Source: Haliotis asinina (lineage: Eukaryota > Mollusca > Gastropoda > Lepetellida > Haliotidae). Taken from it: DNA of 64,000 nt. The DNA lies in assembly GCF_037392515.1 (NCBI RefSeq), contig NW_027133912.1, positions 84,501 through 148,500 on the forward strand, in the 5' to 3' direction. Shown one piece after another: positions 11,841-23,574 of this stretch. Below the pieces are notes generated by a model that saw nothing but the letters and a program-made list of their open reading frames with translations, was not told the DNA's origin and searched no databases. The position numbers were made by a program, and so were the translations under genes. How positions within the stretch are numbered: position 1 is the first letter of the stretch; every line of letters begins with the position of its first letter.

Positions 11841-14800
11841 TTTTTCTGCAACACAAGTAACATAATCTGACCATGCCATGCAAGCTGGCAGGCAACATAT
11901 AAATTCATCACCAATAGATGTAACATAAATCAAATATCAAGCAGCAAAGAGGACACAAACAGAAAACTAGATTTTGATGGGATTTCCTTTTTATTCAAAT
12001 CTTCAGCAGAAACTTCTAATTAATTATTTAAGAACAACACAAGAACCTGTATCCAAACATTGTGCTCTAGAATTAAAGAAGCTGTCATCCATATATACTT
12101 GTTCTATCTTTACTACAGCTTGGATGTCAATCAGTCTGTATCCAGGAAAATGAACCTATTAGTAACACCATTTCATGCAGTAGACTGAAATATACAATTT
12201 CAGAAAGTGTAATCCCTTCAGACTATGTGTTTTTTAAGTAGACAATGAGAGTCACAACCAACAGAGAATTTACAACAGGGTCTATAATCATCAACCTGGA
12301 AGTTGTACATGGGGCATCACAATTAATCTCAGAAGAAACAGGATGGAAGAACCTTCAGGAAGAGCAGTGGTACCATCACTGAAGATGCCCACATTGGTTT
12401 AAGAATGGTTAGTGACTGAGTGAGTTGAGTTCCAGCAATGTTACGACAAGGAACCCAAGAGAAGGGCTACATACATTATACTCCTGTGACGAATCAAACC
12501 CAAGTCTTCAGTGTGAAGTGTGAACACTTTGGCTCAGGAATATAATCATCGAACACAACTTCATCTTTGTGTTTCAACATTTAAATGATTAGGACCATTT
12601 CCTCAGAATCGCCCAGTGGAAATCTGAAAAACATTGAAACCAAAAACATTTAATCATAAGTCTTTCTATTTCAAAGAGTCTAAAGCAAATATTGAAACTT
12701 TGTTGTTTAAAGACAATTAATTGCTGAAATTAAGTTTTCACCTGATTAATTAAACTATTTTAAATAATTTATTGATTTAATTTTCCACTGAATTATTTTT
12801 TTTAATACAAAGAGTCCATATCAAGTAACAAAACTGGCTTCTAAATCACTAGTCTACATTCATAATCAAATATATTCTGAAGTATCTGCATTTCCCAACA
12901 CTTAAAATAATCAGCACATCATAACGTATCTTCATGTAACTGAACCTATTTCCAACTCAAATAAATTGCTAAACATTGTGGCACATTCACTTATAATTTA
13001 CAATCGTATTATTCCAAAACTGAATACAAAAACGACAGAGAGAAAATGAAACATCCCTAAAAGTGCCTATAGCAATTATCTCCCTTTTCATTTGAATTTA
13101 TTTTGTTGTTTATAATAAAAGCCAAACAAACTTAGCACCAAACTAGCACCTTGAACTTTGACATCATCTGCATGTGCTCAGATAACACAACTCAAAATCA
13201 CCAGCGTTACATGCCCCTGTGTAAGTCCCATCGTACACAAAGTTCACATTATCATTCAGTACACATTACTGACTTTCTGTTTGAGACTAAGAGACATACA
13301 CTGTGTAAAAACAACACTTGATACATTGCTATATGTTTAAAAACTGTTCCTGTCATTCTCCTCAAAGAGAGTTGCTTATCCCTTCACCTATGTTTGTATA
13401 TGCATATTCCGGCACTCAAAGTAATTTCAAAATTGTTGTTATTTACGTACCGCTCATGGAAATCAACATGGAATGCATCCATAGGTAGTTAATCTAGTCG
13501 ATTCCTTTATCTTGAGTCAGTTCTTGACATACCCATCGTTGTATTATCCATGAAATGCGCGAATCGCAAATTCATTAGTGATATTCATCGCCTGAATCAT
13601 TTTCTGTTTTTCGAAGTTGCATTTGGCGCCTTCTGCCTCGCTCTCACGCTCGAAGACAGCAGCAATTGCGTCATGCTGGGAAATGATTGCGTCTTTCCGT
13701 ATCGAATGTTGCAAGTTTGAAGTAAAGACATTTTTTGATAGAAAAGAAAAATTAAATGTAAATATAAACCCTTAGATCATGAATAAAACACGTCTATAAA
13801 TAGAATGAGCTGTATGATTATTGTTATCCGTTCTTGAAGTCGCAATAGATTTTGGAAGAACAAAGGACGTGGCAGTTTTGGCACGAAAGTTACTTACTTC
13901 ATCATACCATCAGTGTATAATTTCTCATCTTATGAACAATTAATGGCAGGAATTACAATATTCAGGTATCAATATCAAAATTAGAACTTGTCAATATACA
14001 TGTCGTATTTAATTGTCAATGGCGGGGATCCTGTAAAAACATGTTCTGAGTTCAGATTCCATTGTCGATCATAACTTGGAAGAATAGTTTATGCACATGT
14101 CCCCGGTCGTAAATTTTATTTCATTAGTCTAAACTGACATAGTTTTAGGGTCATATCGTCCTGGACGGGGAGTGACAGTGGAATGTGGTCTAAAATCTAG
14201 AGCATTGAATGTTTTCAATGAGAAGATCAGCTTGCGGGTTAAGAAAGCTGTCAGAAGTATGGCGATATCAAAAATATTTTTTCACATATCTTTTATTTCT
14301 AGTACCGAGTCGACTGTTAATGTTTTTGACTGTTTTATGTTTTTGTTTCGTTATAAACTTTGCGGAAGATGTTCTTGCGATAGTAAAGTATCTGCATGTA
14401 TGTCCGGTCGTGAGCAATCGCTGGAGAAATTAAAAAAAACGAGACGATTTTGACAGGAAAACTTGACATCATGGAGTATATGAATAAGGAAGACAAGTAG
14501 AAAACTTCCACAGCACCAACTGCTTACGCAGCTATTTTAAGAAGGTAAGTTTTACCTTGAACTGTCTCTTTGTTACTAAAACAACTCCTGTTAGGCACAG
14601 AATCATTTAGCGTTCTTTCATGCATTGTTTGTTATATATATTATGAAACGACAACAAAAGTTCCTAGATAAACACTAGTAATACCACGAGAGATAGGATT
14701 TACAGATAATTTAAACTTAATTAAATATTTTGAAAGTACATTTATGCCTCATCTGTAATCGTTTACATAACAACTTATCTAACATGAATAAAAGTATTGT

Positions 14801-14874
14801 AGCTTGTAATATTTATTCTGTATTTTCTCTTTAATGCAGTTTACTCTGGAAATTTGTAGTGAATAAGACTAGAC
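11841..14874. other. Core between palindrome arrays, no gene seen
   Basis: Three kilobases of AT-rich DNA. Apart from a decayed SINE near 12412-12545 I find no coding domain. Short frames near 14172-14453 have biased composition and no motif. If the flanking arrays are element ends, this is a non-autonomous cargo region. Confidence 0.4.
12412..12545 (-). mobile_element. Decayed tRNA-derived SINE, gastropod type
   Basis: On the plus strand the order is GTGACTGAGTGAGTTGAGTT, CCAGCAATGTTACGAC, then GAATCAAACCCAAGTCTTC, then GTGAACACTTTGGCT. I recognise this order from a short repeat common in abalone sequence, in which the reverse complement carries a tRNA-like head with a B-box (here GGTTTGATTC). 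The copy is diverged and has no visible target duplication. The identification is from memory of the family. Confidence 0.55.
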
Positions 14875-15131
14875 TTACTTCATGAACAAAAACTTCATGA
14901 AGTAACATATAACTTCATGAAGTGTGAAATAACTTCATGAAGTTGAAGAAGTCTTCATGAAATATGTCTTCATGAAGTAACAAAACTTCATGAAGTGTGA
15001 AATTTCTTCATGAAGTTGACGAAGTCTTCATGAAGTGTCTTCATGAAGTATGTTCATGAAGATTTAAGCTAAAGTTGATGAACACTTCATGAACTCTTCA
15101 TGAAGTCTTCATGAAGTCTTCATGAAGTGAA
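14875..15131. repeat. Right array of CTTCATGAAG palindromes
   Basis: About fifteen copies of CTTCATGAAG separated by 2-15 bases, including three back-to-back copies at 15095-15127. It is more regular than the left array at 11640-11840. The single strand could fold into many alternative hairpins. Confidence 0.8.
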
Positions 15132-15539
15132 GTTTAGCAGTGTATGCTTTGAATAGACTACTGCAGTTTGTATGCAAGCCACTTGCCTGTCATATGTTCA
15201 TTGAAAACCGATCAGATACCGAATGAATATTTCACAAGTCACAGTAAAATTTGTAGTCATGGAAACTGCAATGTTCGATCAATCTGGAAATTCTTAAAAT
15301 ACATTTTACAAATATTTAAGGAAAATTTGAAGTCAAGTAAGAAGGGTCAGTGTACTGGGAAAGTGCACTGACCAAGTAACCGAATTTTTATGGATTAACT
15401 TTTCTTAGGGGAATAGTAATTCCTCTGAAGTGACATAAACTAGGACCTTGGGATTCTACATGATTAGGCAGATGGACAATCTGATACTTAAATGGTCAGT
15501 TAGTCAAATACAAGGGTTCTGAAATTATTTAAGTATCTT

Positions 15540-16040
15540 CTGGCGCATACCAGTCGGAAATATTATTTCATGTTTTGTCAGATATGTCATCAGATATGAT
15601 GGATGGCTTAAAGTTAATTACCGAAGATATTTGATACTGGAAGAATTTGATGGTACCGATAAAGTCTCGGAAAGGGACTAATGAAAGTAACTAATTATTA
15701 AGATTGGGTATGAGTCATTTTTGTATGACATAGGACATTATTTCGGGGGGAGGAGCCTAAATTGTCATGACTTCTATTTTGTTAGTTGTCCGGTGAGTGG
15801 TGTGCGATTCTGGGCCCTACCGTTGACTTGAGAGGTTCTCTCTGTATATTGAGAGAATGGCTCAGATGAACTTATAGTATCAGAAGTTGTGCGAGAAACC
15901 AACAAGTTCTTCCAGGACATAGTAAACTAATATTGTGCTTAGACCAGCAACTAGGAAATATTTGAGGGCCTCTGTGAAAAACTATTCCAAAAATAAAAGG
16001 ACGTGAAATGTGTTTCCTCTTGAGAAATGCCCTGAGAAGG
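15540..16040 (+). repeat. Dispersed repeat R1, direct copy
   Basis: This is the partner of the inverted copy at 850-1560, with the same ordered blocks (GGACTAATG, GTATGAGTCATTTTTGTATGA, G-rich patch, TTCTATTTTGTTAGTTGTC, GTTCTCTCTGTAT, ATCAGAAGTTGTG, AATAAAAGGACGTGAA). No open frame spans it. Together the two show that R1 is at least about 500 bp. Confidence 0.6.
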
Positions 16041-16361
16041 AATTCCACATACTCTGTGAATAAATTGGATGTTCAAGGGGAGACATTCTGTAACACAAAT
16101 TTCAGTATATTTTGTTTTGGCTACCATGATTATAATTTTCTTTGAAAAAATGTACTAATAAAGCAAGTACTATTGTCTTAACAAATGCTGAGAGGAACAG
16201 ATGTTTTTGCAAACAAGAGTTTGAGATGACTCACTAGAAAAACATGCAGTAATAGGAACAGTATTTTTTATTCAAACTGGAGTGTACCAGTTCAACATAA
16301 ATGAGAAAAGAGGTAAAAAAATATTGATTATTTGAATTATGTTTACATGTTGGTGTCTTGT

Positions 16362-16605
16362 TCACTGACTTGGCCCCTTGGTTTAGGCTCAGGAGTAGCT
16401 GTTGGGTTTCCCAATTTTGGTCACTGACTTGGCCCCTTGCTTTAGGCTCAGATGTAGCTCTTGGGTTTTCCAGTTTTGGTCACTGACTTGGCCCCTTGGT
16501 TTAGGCTCAGTAGTAGCTCTTGGGTTTTCCAGTTTTAGTCACTGACTTGGCCCCTTGGTTTAGGCTCAGGAGCAGCTGTTGGGTTTTCCAGTCTTGGTCA
16601 CTGCT
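16362..16605. repeat. 59-bp tandem repeat, about four copies
   Basis: Units start TCACTGACTTGGCCCC at 16362, 16421, 16480 and 16539, with a fifth partial start at 16598, giving an exact 59-bp period. Units differ by a few substitutions, including AGGAGTAGC, AGATGTAGC and AGTAGTAGC variants. Confidence 0.92.
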
Positions 16606-17329
16606 AGGGCATTTAGGCTGTTTTCATTTGATGTGAAATGCTGTCATGTACATCATAAAAATCTTGAAAAATACCATTAAAGTAGCCTTTTAACATTTGC
16701 ACAAAAAAAACACAGCAAAAATTACATTATCTAAATGAACACATTTCGCTGATTTCCCATTTTTGAAAGTGGGTTAAAAGTAACCTGTATACAGATGTCA
16801 TGTTTTGTACATAGTGTTTATGAGAGGAAGAGAGAGAGTCAGTATTTTAATAATGCCTTAAAGGACAAATAAACTCAATTTTTTTGTACTCTTTTCTACC
16901 ACTGCATATGAAAGACTTCTGGTTTGTCATAAATGGAAACCCCCCCTTTTTTTTTTTTGCACCGAAACACGGGAGCCAGGACAGGCGACCGATATCAAAG
17001 AGTTCAATTCACAGGCACCGGTCAAGGTGCTATGGGAAGGACTCTGACAGTCTAGACCAGTAAACAAAATACCACCACCATAATAGAGCCCACACCATGA
17101 TAAAAGATGGAAAGTATAAGATAAGACACCACCACCAGTCTACTAGTTGCAGCTACAACGTCAAATGATCGTTCATCACTTTTTCAAGGTTAGCTCAATC
17201 GGCTAGGGCGCTCGTGCCTTGCCCCCTGATGAGAACTGACTGGCCAAACCGAGCATGCTTGCTTGACAGTCTGTCTAACTGGTAATGATGGATGAATAAG
17301 CCTTAAGGGTCTTACGGACATCTAAGACG
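16606..17329. other. Flank of the DIRS element, no gene seen
   Basis: AT-rich DNA with a C/T run at 16940-16960. A stretch at about 17187-17215 reads GGTTAGCTCAATCGG, resembling a tRNA A-box, but I see no matching B-box or cloverleaf. The last part may be 3' sequence of the DIRS element. Confidence 0.4.
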
Positions 17330-17695
17330 TGAGCACGTTGAAGAGAGGTAGCGGGCGGCGAAGGCTGCGTGAAAGCAGGGAGCTCAATAGGCGCTGCTAC
17401 GTGAAAGGTGCTATCTCTCTTAGGACGGTAAGTATCTGGCAATCGGATGCTCACTCTTTGTTAAACACTGTTAAATCTGGGTTGGCGGACATAGCATGTA
17501 TGTCTCCTTTCCGCCTGCCAGAAGTTACCACCACAAGAAAAACAGTCTTCCATGTCAACAGCTGGAGGGAAAGAGCCGACAGGTTGTGAAAAAGAGGACC
17601 AGACAACCAATCAAGAACGACTGGCAAGTCCCACGGGGGACTAATCCCCTGGACAGACGGACGGATTCTGTCCACGCCTGCAAGGAAGCACTGAA
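17330..17695 (-). pseudogene. DIRS tyrosine recombinase, C-terminal part
   Basis: The minus-strand frame ending at 17451 contains GVDRIRPSVQG, PPWDLPVVLDWL and LLTWKTVFLVVVTSGRR, which fit the start of the catalytic domain of DIRS tyrosine recombinases; the Arg of TSGRR is in the position of the first catalytic arginine. Homology becomes uncertain below about 17400, and the distal His-x-x-Arg and Tyr residues are not seen. It is separated from its N-terminal half (18216-18577) by the MITE at 17699-18211. Confidence 0.72.
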
Positions 17696-17698
17696 CTA

Positions 17699-18211
17699 CT
17701 GGTAAACACATATAAGATGATCCATGACCTGACAAATGACCCCAATTTGCGTACTTAGGAACACTCCACAGAATGATCCACTTGAAACAAGAGGGAGACA
17801 GGTTGTCTGATAAATATCGAGAAGTTCATTTTCCCCGTGCATTTCACGCATGAATTGTTATATAGCACACTCGATTTGGGAACAGGTACAATCCCAACAA
17901 ATTGAATCAACACAATATACTGAGCAAATATGTTTAGGACCATCGATCCATTTCACGAAGCAAATAACATTTTCCTGGGTTTTTTTTAACAAAATTGTTG
18001 AATATCTAAAATGCTTGTCAATGCCCCAATCATCTATTTGTCTTCGTCTTAACTAAAGGTTAGCATGGAATATCAGTATCTTATGCCTGAAATTGCAGTC
18101 TTATTGCACATGCATAATCATCAAGCTACCTGTAGCAGCCAAGTGTACTCGTCCAATTCTCTCGTAACACATGCGTTTAGTGTGCAGGATCATCTAATAT
18201 GTGTCTAACAG
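17699..18211. mobile_element. 513-bp MITE inside the DIRS recombinase
   Basis: Positions 17696-17723 and 18187-18214 are inverted copies matching at 25 of 28 bases; the shared core is ACACATAT and AGATGATCC. With TA at 17697-17698 and 18212-18213 taken as the target duplication, the element is 513 bp with ends CTGGTAAACA and CTGTTAGACA. It has no coding potential, and the recombinase halves lie on each side. A TA target and short inverted repeats fit a Tc1/mariner-derived non-autonomous element. Confidence 0.8.
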
Positions 18212-18215
18212 TAGA

Positions 18216-18577
18216 GGGTGTTGCCCCAATAATGCACCGTCAACAGGAATGTGGAAGGCAGAGATTGACGTGGAGTAACCTCTAACTGTAGAATCGGCCA
18301 GACCAGCTTCCAGCTTAGATTGTAGGAACTCCAACACAGATACTAGATCTGCAGAAAAGGGATCAAGAAGCCCCCTGTTGACACAGCAGCACGCATAATA
18401 GGCCCATCTATCCTCATACTTAACGTTTGTCGAATCCCTCCGCGAAGCCAGAATTGTGTCTGCAACTGGTGCAGGAATTCCTCTCGCATTGAGGCGATTC
18501 CGGACAGTGGCCAGGCCACCCACTGAATCCTGGGATTTGGGTGCGACGCTCTGTTCTGGGATAGCAAGTCCGGTCAA
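18216..18577 (-). pseudogene. DIRS tyrosine recombinase, N-terminal domain
   Basis: The frame contains RNRLNARGIPAPVADTILAS, RWAYYACCCVNRG, VSVLEFLQSKLEAGLADST and RGYSTSISAFH, the helical SAM-like DNA-binding domain found at the start of DIRS recombinases. It ends at the MITE insertion site near 18214. The neighbouring frame upstream encodes RNase H, as expected for DIRS gene order. Confidence 0.8.
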
Positions 18578-19160
18578 AAGGTAATAGTACAGGAGGCCGA
18601 GCCAGAAACCTTAGAATTACCGGAAACCAGCTTTGAGCAGACCAAAGTGGTGCCAGAAGCACAAGTAGCTGAGACGGGAGTGACCCGAATGCCGAACTGG
18701 TCGCACCACAGTAGAAACTGCCACACCTCTCCTGAAGGAGGGATGGAGACACTGTGCCGCCTTGCTTCAGGATATATGTCATAGCGGTCTGGTTGTCCAT
18801 TTCGAGGCGAACTACTTGACCCCGCACTGACTCCACGAAGCTCTCGAACACCCGGCGGGCTGCTCTCAATTCCAACATGATGTGTAGGGTGACTTTGCCC
18901 TCGGCCCACCGGCCTGAGACTGATAGTTCGCCCAGGACTTCGAGAGGGAAGGTGTCAGTGTCTCTAATGGGATCCCCTTGGACAGATTTCCGACTTCCGT
19001 CCACCACCGCAGGTGAGGAATCAACCAATCGGGAGTCTCAAGAACAGTCTCATAGCTGGGCTAACGTCTGTTGAATGGGTCGCATCCTCAGCCTCGCATG
19101 CCAGACCATGTCCACTGTAGCCGCCATAGTGCCCAGAGTAGTTTTCTCATAATTCTGAGA
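18574..19160 (-). pseudogene. DIRS reverse transcriptase end and RNase H
   Basis: The minus-strand frame at 18420-19028 reads LGELSVSGRWAEGK, then LELRAARRVFESF and VVRLEMDNQTAMTYILKQ, which is the DIRS-type RNase H with the catalytic Glu (LELRA) and Asp (MDNQT). Upstream, between 19160 and 19028, the RT thumb-like segment appears in a shifted frame. The right side is cut by the Gypsy LTR at about 19171. Several frameshifts are needed to read it through. Confidence 0.78.
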
Positions 19161-19170
19161 TGTAGTTGTA

Positions 19171-19306
19171 TGCCTTATAGCACCTGAGGTAACATGATGT
19201 AACTTGTGAACTTGCGTACTACGTCAGAATAATAAAGCGGGTGATTGGAACTACTCGCATGTCGTGTGTGTCCCTGGGCAGACATGGATCCCAAGAAGAT
19301 ACTGCA
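19171..19306 (+). repeat. Gypsy-1 left LTR match (136 bp)
   Basis: It starts TGCCTTATAG and ends AGATACTGCA. It contains AATAATAAAG, a likely polyadenylation signal. It matches the right copy at 23575-23710. Confidence 0.85.
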
Positions 19307-19307
19307 A

Positions 19308-19320
19308 TGGCGACGAGGGA
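19308..19320 (+). promoter_or_regulatory. Gypsy-1 primer-binding site
   Basis: TGGCGACGAGG directly follows the LTR. It is complementary to the CCA-bearing 3' end of tRNA-Ser(GCT), whose acceptor strand ends CCTCGTCGCCA in animals. Agreement is 11 of 11 bases before the first mismatch. Confidence 0.75.
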
Positions 19321-19666
19321 AGGTGATATACAAGCGACATGAACTATGTTAGTGATACGAACTCTCATTAATTGGTGGAACTTTTGAACAGAACTTTGTG
19401 TGAGAACTTTTGCACTCATGAAGACGCCATTTATTCTCGTGCATCACATGTATCTCGCCTGTCAGTGTCACGACTCGCAGTATGTCGCAAGTTTCATCTA
19501 CAGTTGTCTACACCATTTCAACAACATGTTTTCAATGTGAATATTTATCATATTTGTCATCATGAACTGGGTATTGAGAACATTCTCCATATTTTGTTTA
19601 GTCGAACTTGCCTTGACATTAATAAACTTTGACTTTGCCAAACTGTGTAAACAGTGTGTATCCAAT

Positions 19667-20447
19667 ATGGCTGAACCTGAACTTGTCGCAGCACCTGTGA
19701 ACTTTAACGTACATTTATGTCCCCTGCCAGCTCTAAATATGAATTCCACTGATATGAGTAATGAATTTACTGTTTGGATGGAATCTTCCTTATTTATGAG
19801 GTTGCCAGTGGTCTAGAAACACAAGAGGATAAGGTTTGAAGGGCAACATTGTTGCACTGTTTAGGTACTCCATGTCAGAGAATTTTTCTTACATTGCCTG
19901 GTCAAAAGGACACTCATGATACTGCTAAAACTGTTTTGAGTGCATACTTCAATCCAAAAAGAAATGTAGTGGCAGAACTTTACAGATTTCATTCTAGAGC
20001 ACAAGGGTCAGATGAGAGTATTGATAATTATGTTACTGACTTGAGAGAAGTTGCCAAAACTTGTAATTTTGGTGCTTTGCTTGATGAAATGATCAGAGAT
20101 CAGATTGTTGAGAAATGTGCATCGAAACACCTCTATGAGAAACTTCTGTTGAAGTATGATTTAACTTTGGATTCTGCTCTTAAGGTTGCGAGACTTTATG
20201 ATATGGCCATTTGCAGGAATTTCTGTTTAAGTTGATGTTAGCTTTACTCAGTCTGGTAATCAGTCTTATAGCCAGTGTTACAGATGTGGTTTTTCAGATC
20301 ACAAGGCTTCTGAATGTGGTGCTATTAATGCCAGCTGTCTGTTCTGTAAAAAGAAGTGTCATCTGGCTAGAGTATGTAAAGCTAGACAGTCAGCTGGTAG
20401 TTCAACTCCAGGTAGTAGGTCTAGTTATACATCAAGGTTTCAGTTAG
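19667..20447 (+). pseudogene. Gypsy-1 gag with two zinc knuckles, broken
   Basis: A start at ATG 19667 gives MAEPELVAAPVNFNV. After a frameshift near 19810, capsid-like sequence follows (TLLHCLGTP, VLSAYFNPKRNVVAE, YRFHSRAQ, YVTDLREVAKTC), the retrotransposon gag domain. A second frameshift near 20230 leads to two CCHC knuckles, CYRCGFSDHKASEC and CLFCKKKCHLARVC, both with the C-x2-C-x4-H-x4-C spacing that binds RNA. At least one stop also interrupts it. Confidence 0.82.
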
Positions 20448-20459
20448 GTAAGTCAGATA

Positions 20460-21900
20460 TTGATAAGCAAGCTTATTCAAAGCAGAAGCCTGGTAAAAAG
20501 AAAAAAGAAGGTGGTAAGGTTAAATTTCAGGCAACAGAATGATAAGCAGAAATTGAATGCAGTATTGATTGATGAAACATCTGAATCAGATTCATTTTCA
20601 GAAGAGGCTGAGTTTGTGTATTACTTTGATTCAGATCTGTGTACTTCTGTGAATGTCAATGGTAGAGATTTGGAGATGTTCTTAGATTCAGGTTCATATA
20701 GGAACATAATTTCAGAGGTGACTTATGATAGATATTTCAAACATTTCCCACTTTCTCCTACAGCTAAACATTTTAAAGCCTATGGTCAGAAGCAGCCTAT
20801 GGTATGTCTTGGTTATTTTGATGTTTTTCTGAAAGTTGGTGATAATCAAGTTGAAGATAAGATTTATGTCATGTGTGGTGATAAAGTATCATTGCTTGGA
20901 AGGAAGTCTAGTCTTGAGTTGTCTTTGCTTCAGATTAACGTAAACAAGGTTACTTCTTCAACAAATCTCGATCACTTTTTTGATGAATTTTCAGATGTAT
21001 TTGATGGCTTGGGTCAAATTAAAGATTTTACTCATACGATTAAGGTTAATGAATCAGTCCCACCAGTTACACAACCGCTTCGTAGGTTACCCTATTCTAT
21101 GGTGGAAGCAGTCAGTTCTTAGTTAGATAGAATGATTGATGATGATATCATTGAAGAAGTACATCATGCTACACCTTGGGTTTCAAATATACATTGTGTT
21201 CCGAAACCAAATACTTCTGAGATTAGAGTTTGTTGTGATTTACGTGAGGTCAACAAGGCTGTTGTTTGTGAGAGGTTTCCTATTTTTACTGCAGATGATA
21301 CACTCTATGCTGAGATCAGCCAAGCTTGATTATAAATGGGGATTTTGGCAGATTTTAGTGGCAGAAGAATCAAGAGATTTGACAAGTTTTGTTACACACA
21401 GAGGTATCTTTAGATTCAAGTCTCCTTTTTGGTTTGAATTCAGCTTCTGAAGCATATCAAAAGGCTATGAACTATGTTTTCCGTGATATTACAGGTTTGG
21501 AGAAATATATTGATGACTTTATTTGTTATGCAGATTCTCTTGAAGAACTTGAAAATTTGCTCAGAAAAGTTTTTAAAAGATGTAGAGAGTACAATTTAAA
21601 GCTCAACAAGGACAAGTGTAAACTTGGTATGACAGAGATAGAGGTTTTAGGACTTGTGGTTTCTTCTGAAGGTGTCAGACCTAATCCAAAGAAGGTGGTC
21701 CGTGGAACATTTCCACAAGTATCTTTGGGGAAGGAAGTTTATTTTACAAACAGATCTCCGTCCGTTGATTCACATGCTAACTCAAGAGAAAACAGTTCAG
21801 TTACCCCCTAGAATTCAAAGATTTGCATGGAAGTTAAATGGATGTGATTTCCAAATTAGACATATTGCTGGCAAATCTAATATTGCAGATTTCTTCTCAA
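20460..21900 (+). pseudogene. Gypsy-1 protease, RT and partial RNase H
   Basis: The protease motif is FLDSGS (residues about 72-77 of the 20460 frame), with Ser in place of the usual Thr of DTG, a change known in some retroelement proteases. RT follows after an in-frame TAG at 21120: DDDIIEEV, ATPWVSNIHCVPKPN, then a frameshift, KLDYKWGFWQI (first catalytic Asp), and YIDDFICYAD (the YxDD motif) near 21510. After EGVRPNPKKV the sequence jumps at about 21700 directly to HKYLWGRKFILQTD, so the RT connection and the front of RNase H are deleted. HIAGKSNIADFFSR closes RNase H. Confidence 0.83.
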
Positions 21901-21967
21901 GAAAATCATTATCATCCAAGAATTGTGATAATGTGGCTGACTATTATATCAGATCTGTGGTTGACAC

Positions 21968-23418
21968 GTGTACTTAGACATTGATTCAATTACAATAGAT
22001 GAAATTAGGAATTGTTCATCCAAAGATGGAGAAATTCTGAAAGTATTAAGTGCTATAAACTTGGATGATTGGAGTGATGTGTTGGTGGAATATCTGAAGT
22101 TCAAGAATGAACTCTCAACATATGACTCAATTCTTTTGAGAGGAGAGAGAATAGTGATTCCTCGATCACTAAGGTCGAGAGTTTTGAGTATAGCTCATGA
22201 GACACATCAAGGCATAGTACATACTAAACAATTCCTTCGTACAAGATTCTATTGGCCAAAGATGGATATTGATGTGGAACAACTTGTTAACAAGTGTGCT
22301 ACCTGTGTTCTGAATCAACCTTTAAGAAATGACACTACATTACAACCTGTAGATCCAGCACCAAGACCGTGGTCAAAAGTTGGTATAGACATCGTTGGAC
22401 CTATTGACTCAGCCTACGTGTTAATGTTGATAGATTACTTTTCTTCATACCCATTTGTAGTGGTGATTAAAGACATTACATCAAGTGCTATCATTGAAGT
22501 TTTGGAAAGAATATTTTCTGAAAATGGTTTCCAAGAGAGTATAGTTTCAGATAATGGTCGCCAATTTGTGAGTGTACAGTTTGTGAAATATTTGAGAATG
22601 GCATTGGGATTAAACATATCCATTCCTCACCATATTTTCCCAAGAGCAATGGAAAGATCGAACGCTTTCATAGATTCTTGAAGAATGCATTCTGTTCTGC
22701 AGCAACTGATGGGAATGACTGGAAACGACAGTTACCCAGAATTCTACAAATGTATAGAGCTACTCCACATCGAGCTACTGGTGAAACTCCAGCTATGTTA
22801 TTGCTTCATAGGAACATTAAAACTAAGTATCCAATCCTGTACTCCTCAAAACCTGATCCATTATTATCAAGAAAACTCTGTTATGCAGACAAGCTGAAGA
22901 CATAAGCAGATGTGAAGAACAGTGTGAAACATCATATGTTTAGTGTTGGTGATCTGGTGTACATTGCTAATTTTGTGCGTGGTAAGTTAACTCCAACGTA
23001 CAAACCTGTAAAATATGTGATCATCAACAAGAAACAACGTGATACATTCCAGGTTGTGAACTGTGATACAGGTGTTATCAGTGTAAGAAATGCTAAATTT
23101 CTTAGACATGCTCCATGTGAGGATCCAGTGAACTTTGATAATGTTGAGATTCCTGAAGATATGATTCCGGGAAACTTAGTATCAGACAGAACTGAGTCAC
23201 AAGTACAAGCAACTTCACTGCCAACAGAGAACTTTAGTGTTCAACAGGATAACTTGTGTACTGATCCAGCTGTAGATATGAATACTAATGTGACTGAAAC
23301 TGAAGAAGAAAATGAACTGAGTGGATCTGCTACACTGTCAGCAGATAATGCTTGTTTAAGAAGACCTCAAAGGACACGTCGTGCTCCTGCATATTTGAAA
23401 GACTATGTAAAGAAATGA
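21968..23418 (+). pseudogene. Gypsy-1 integrase, one frameshift
   Basis: The HHCC zinc finger (H-x-x-x...CATC) lies near 22200-22310. The catalytic core has VGIDIVGP (first Asp) and SDNGRQF (second Asp). A frameshift at about 22625 separates the segment SNGKIERFHRF with the catalytic Glu from the rest. The core continues in 22678-22905 (MYRATPHRATGETPAML), and the C-terminal part 22912-23418 has FSVGDLVYIANF and ends RRPQRTRRAPAYLKDYVKK, the usual basic tail of this Gypsy group. Confidence 0.85.
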
Positions 23419-23574
23419 ATGTTTGAATGTTTCATATTATGTCATTGATAGACTTGTGTAGTAATGAAAGTGGGATATGTTTGATGGCCTATTTATTTGC
23501 TGTAACACATTTATGAATTTATTACATGCTTGACTGGTGGTAGATTTAAATATTTTCAAATATTATATTAGACA

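Noticed and set aside
17187..17260. tRNA gene suggested by GGTTAGCTCAATCGG
   Set aside because: The A-box-like stretch has no B-box at tRNA distance and no acceptor stem.
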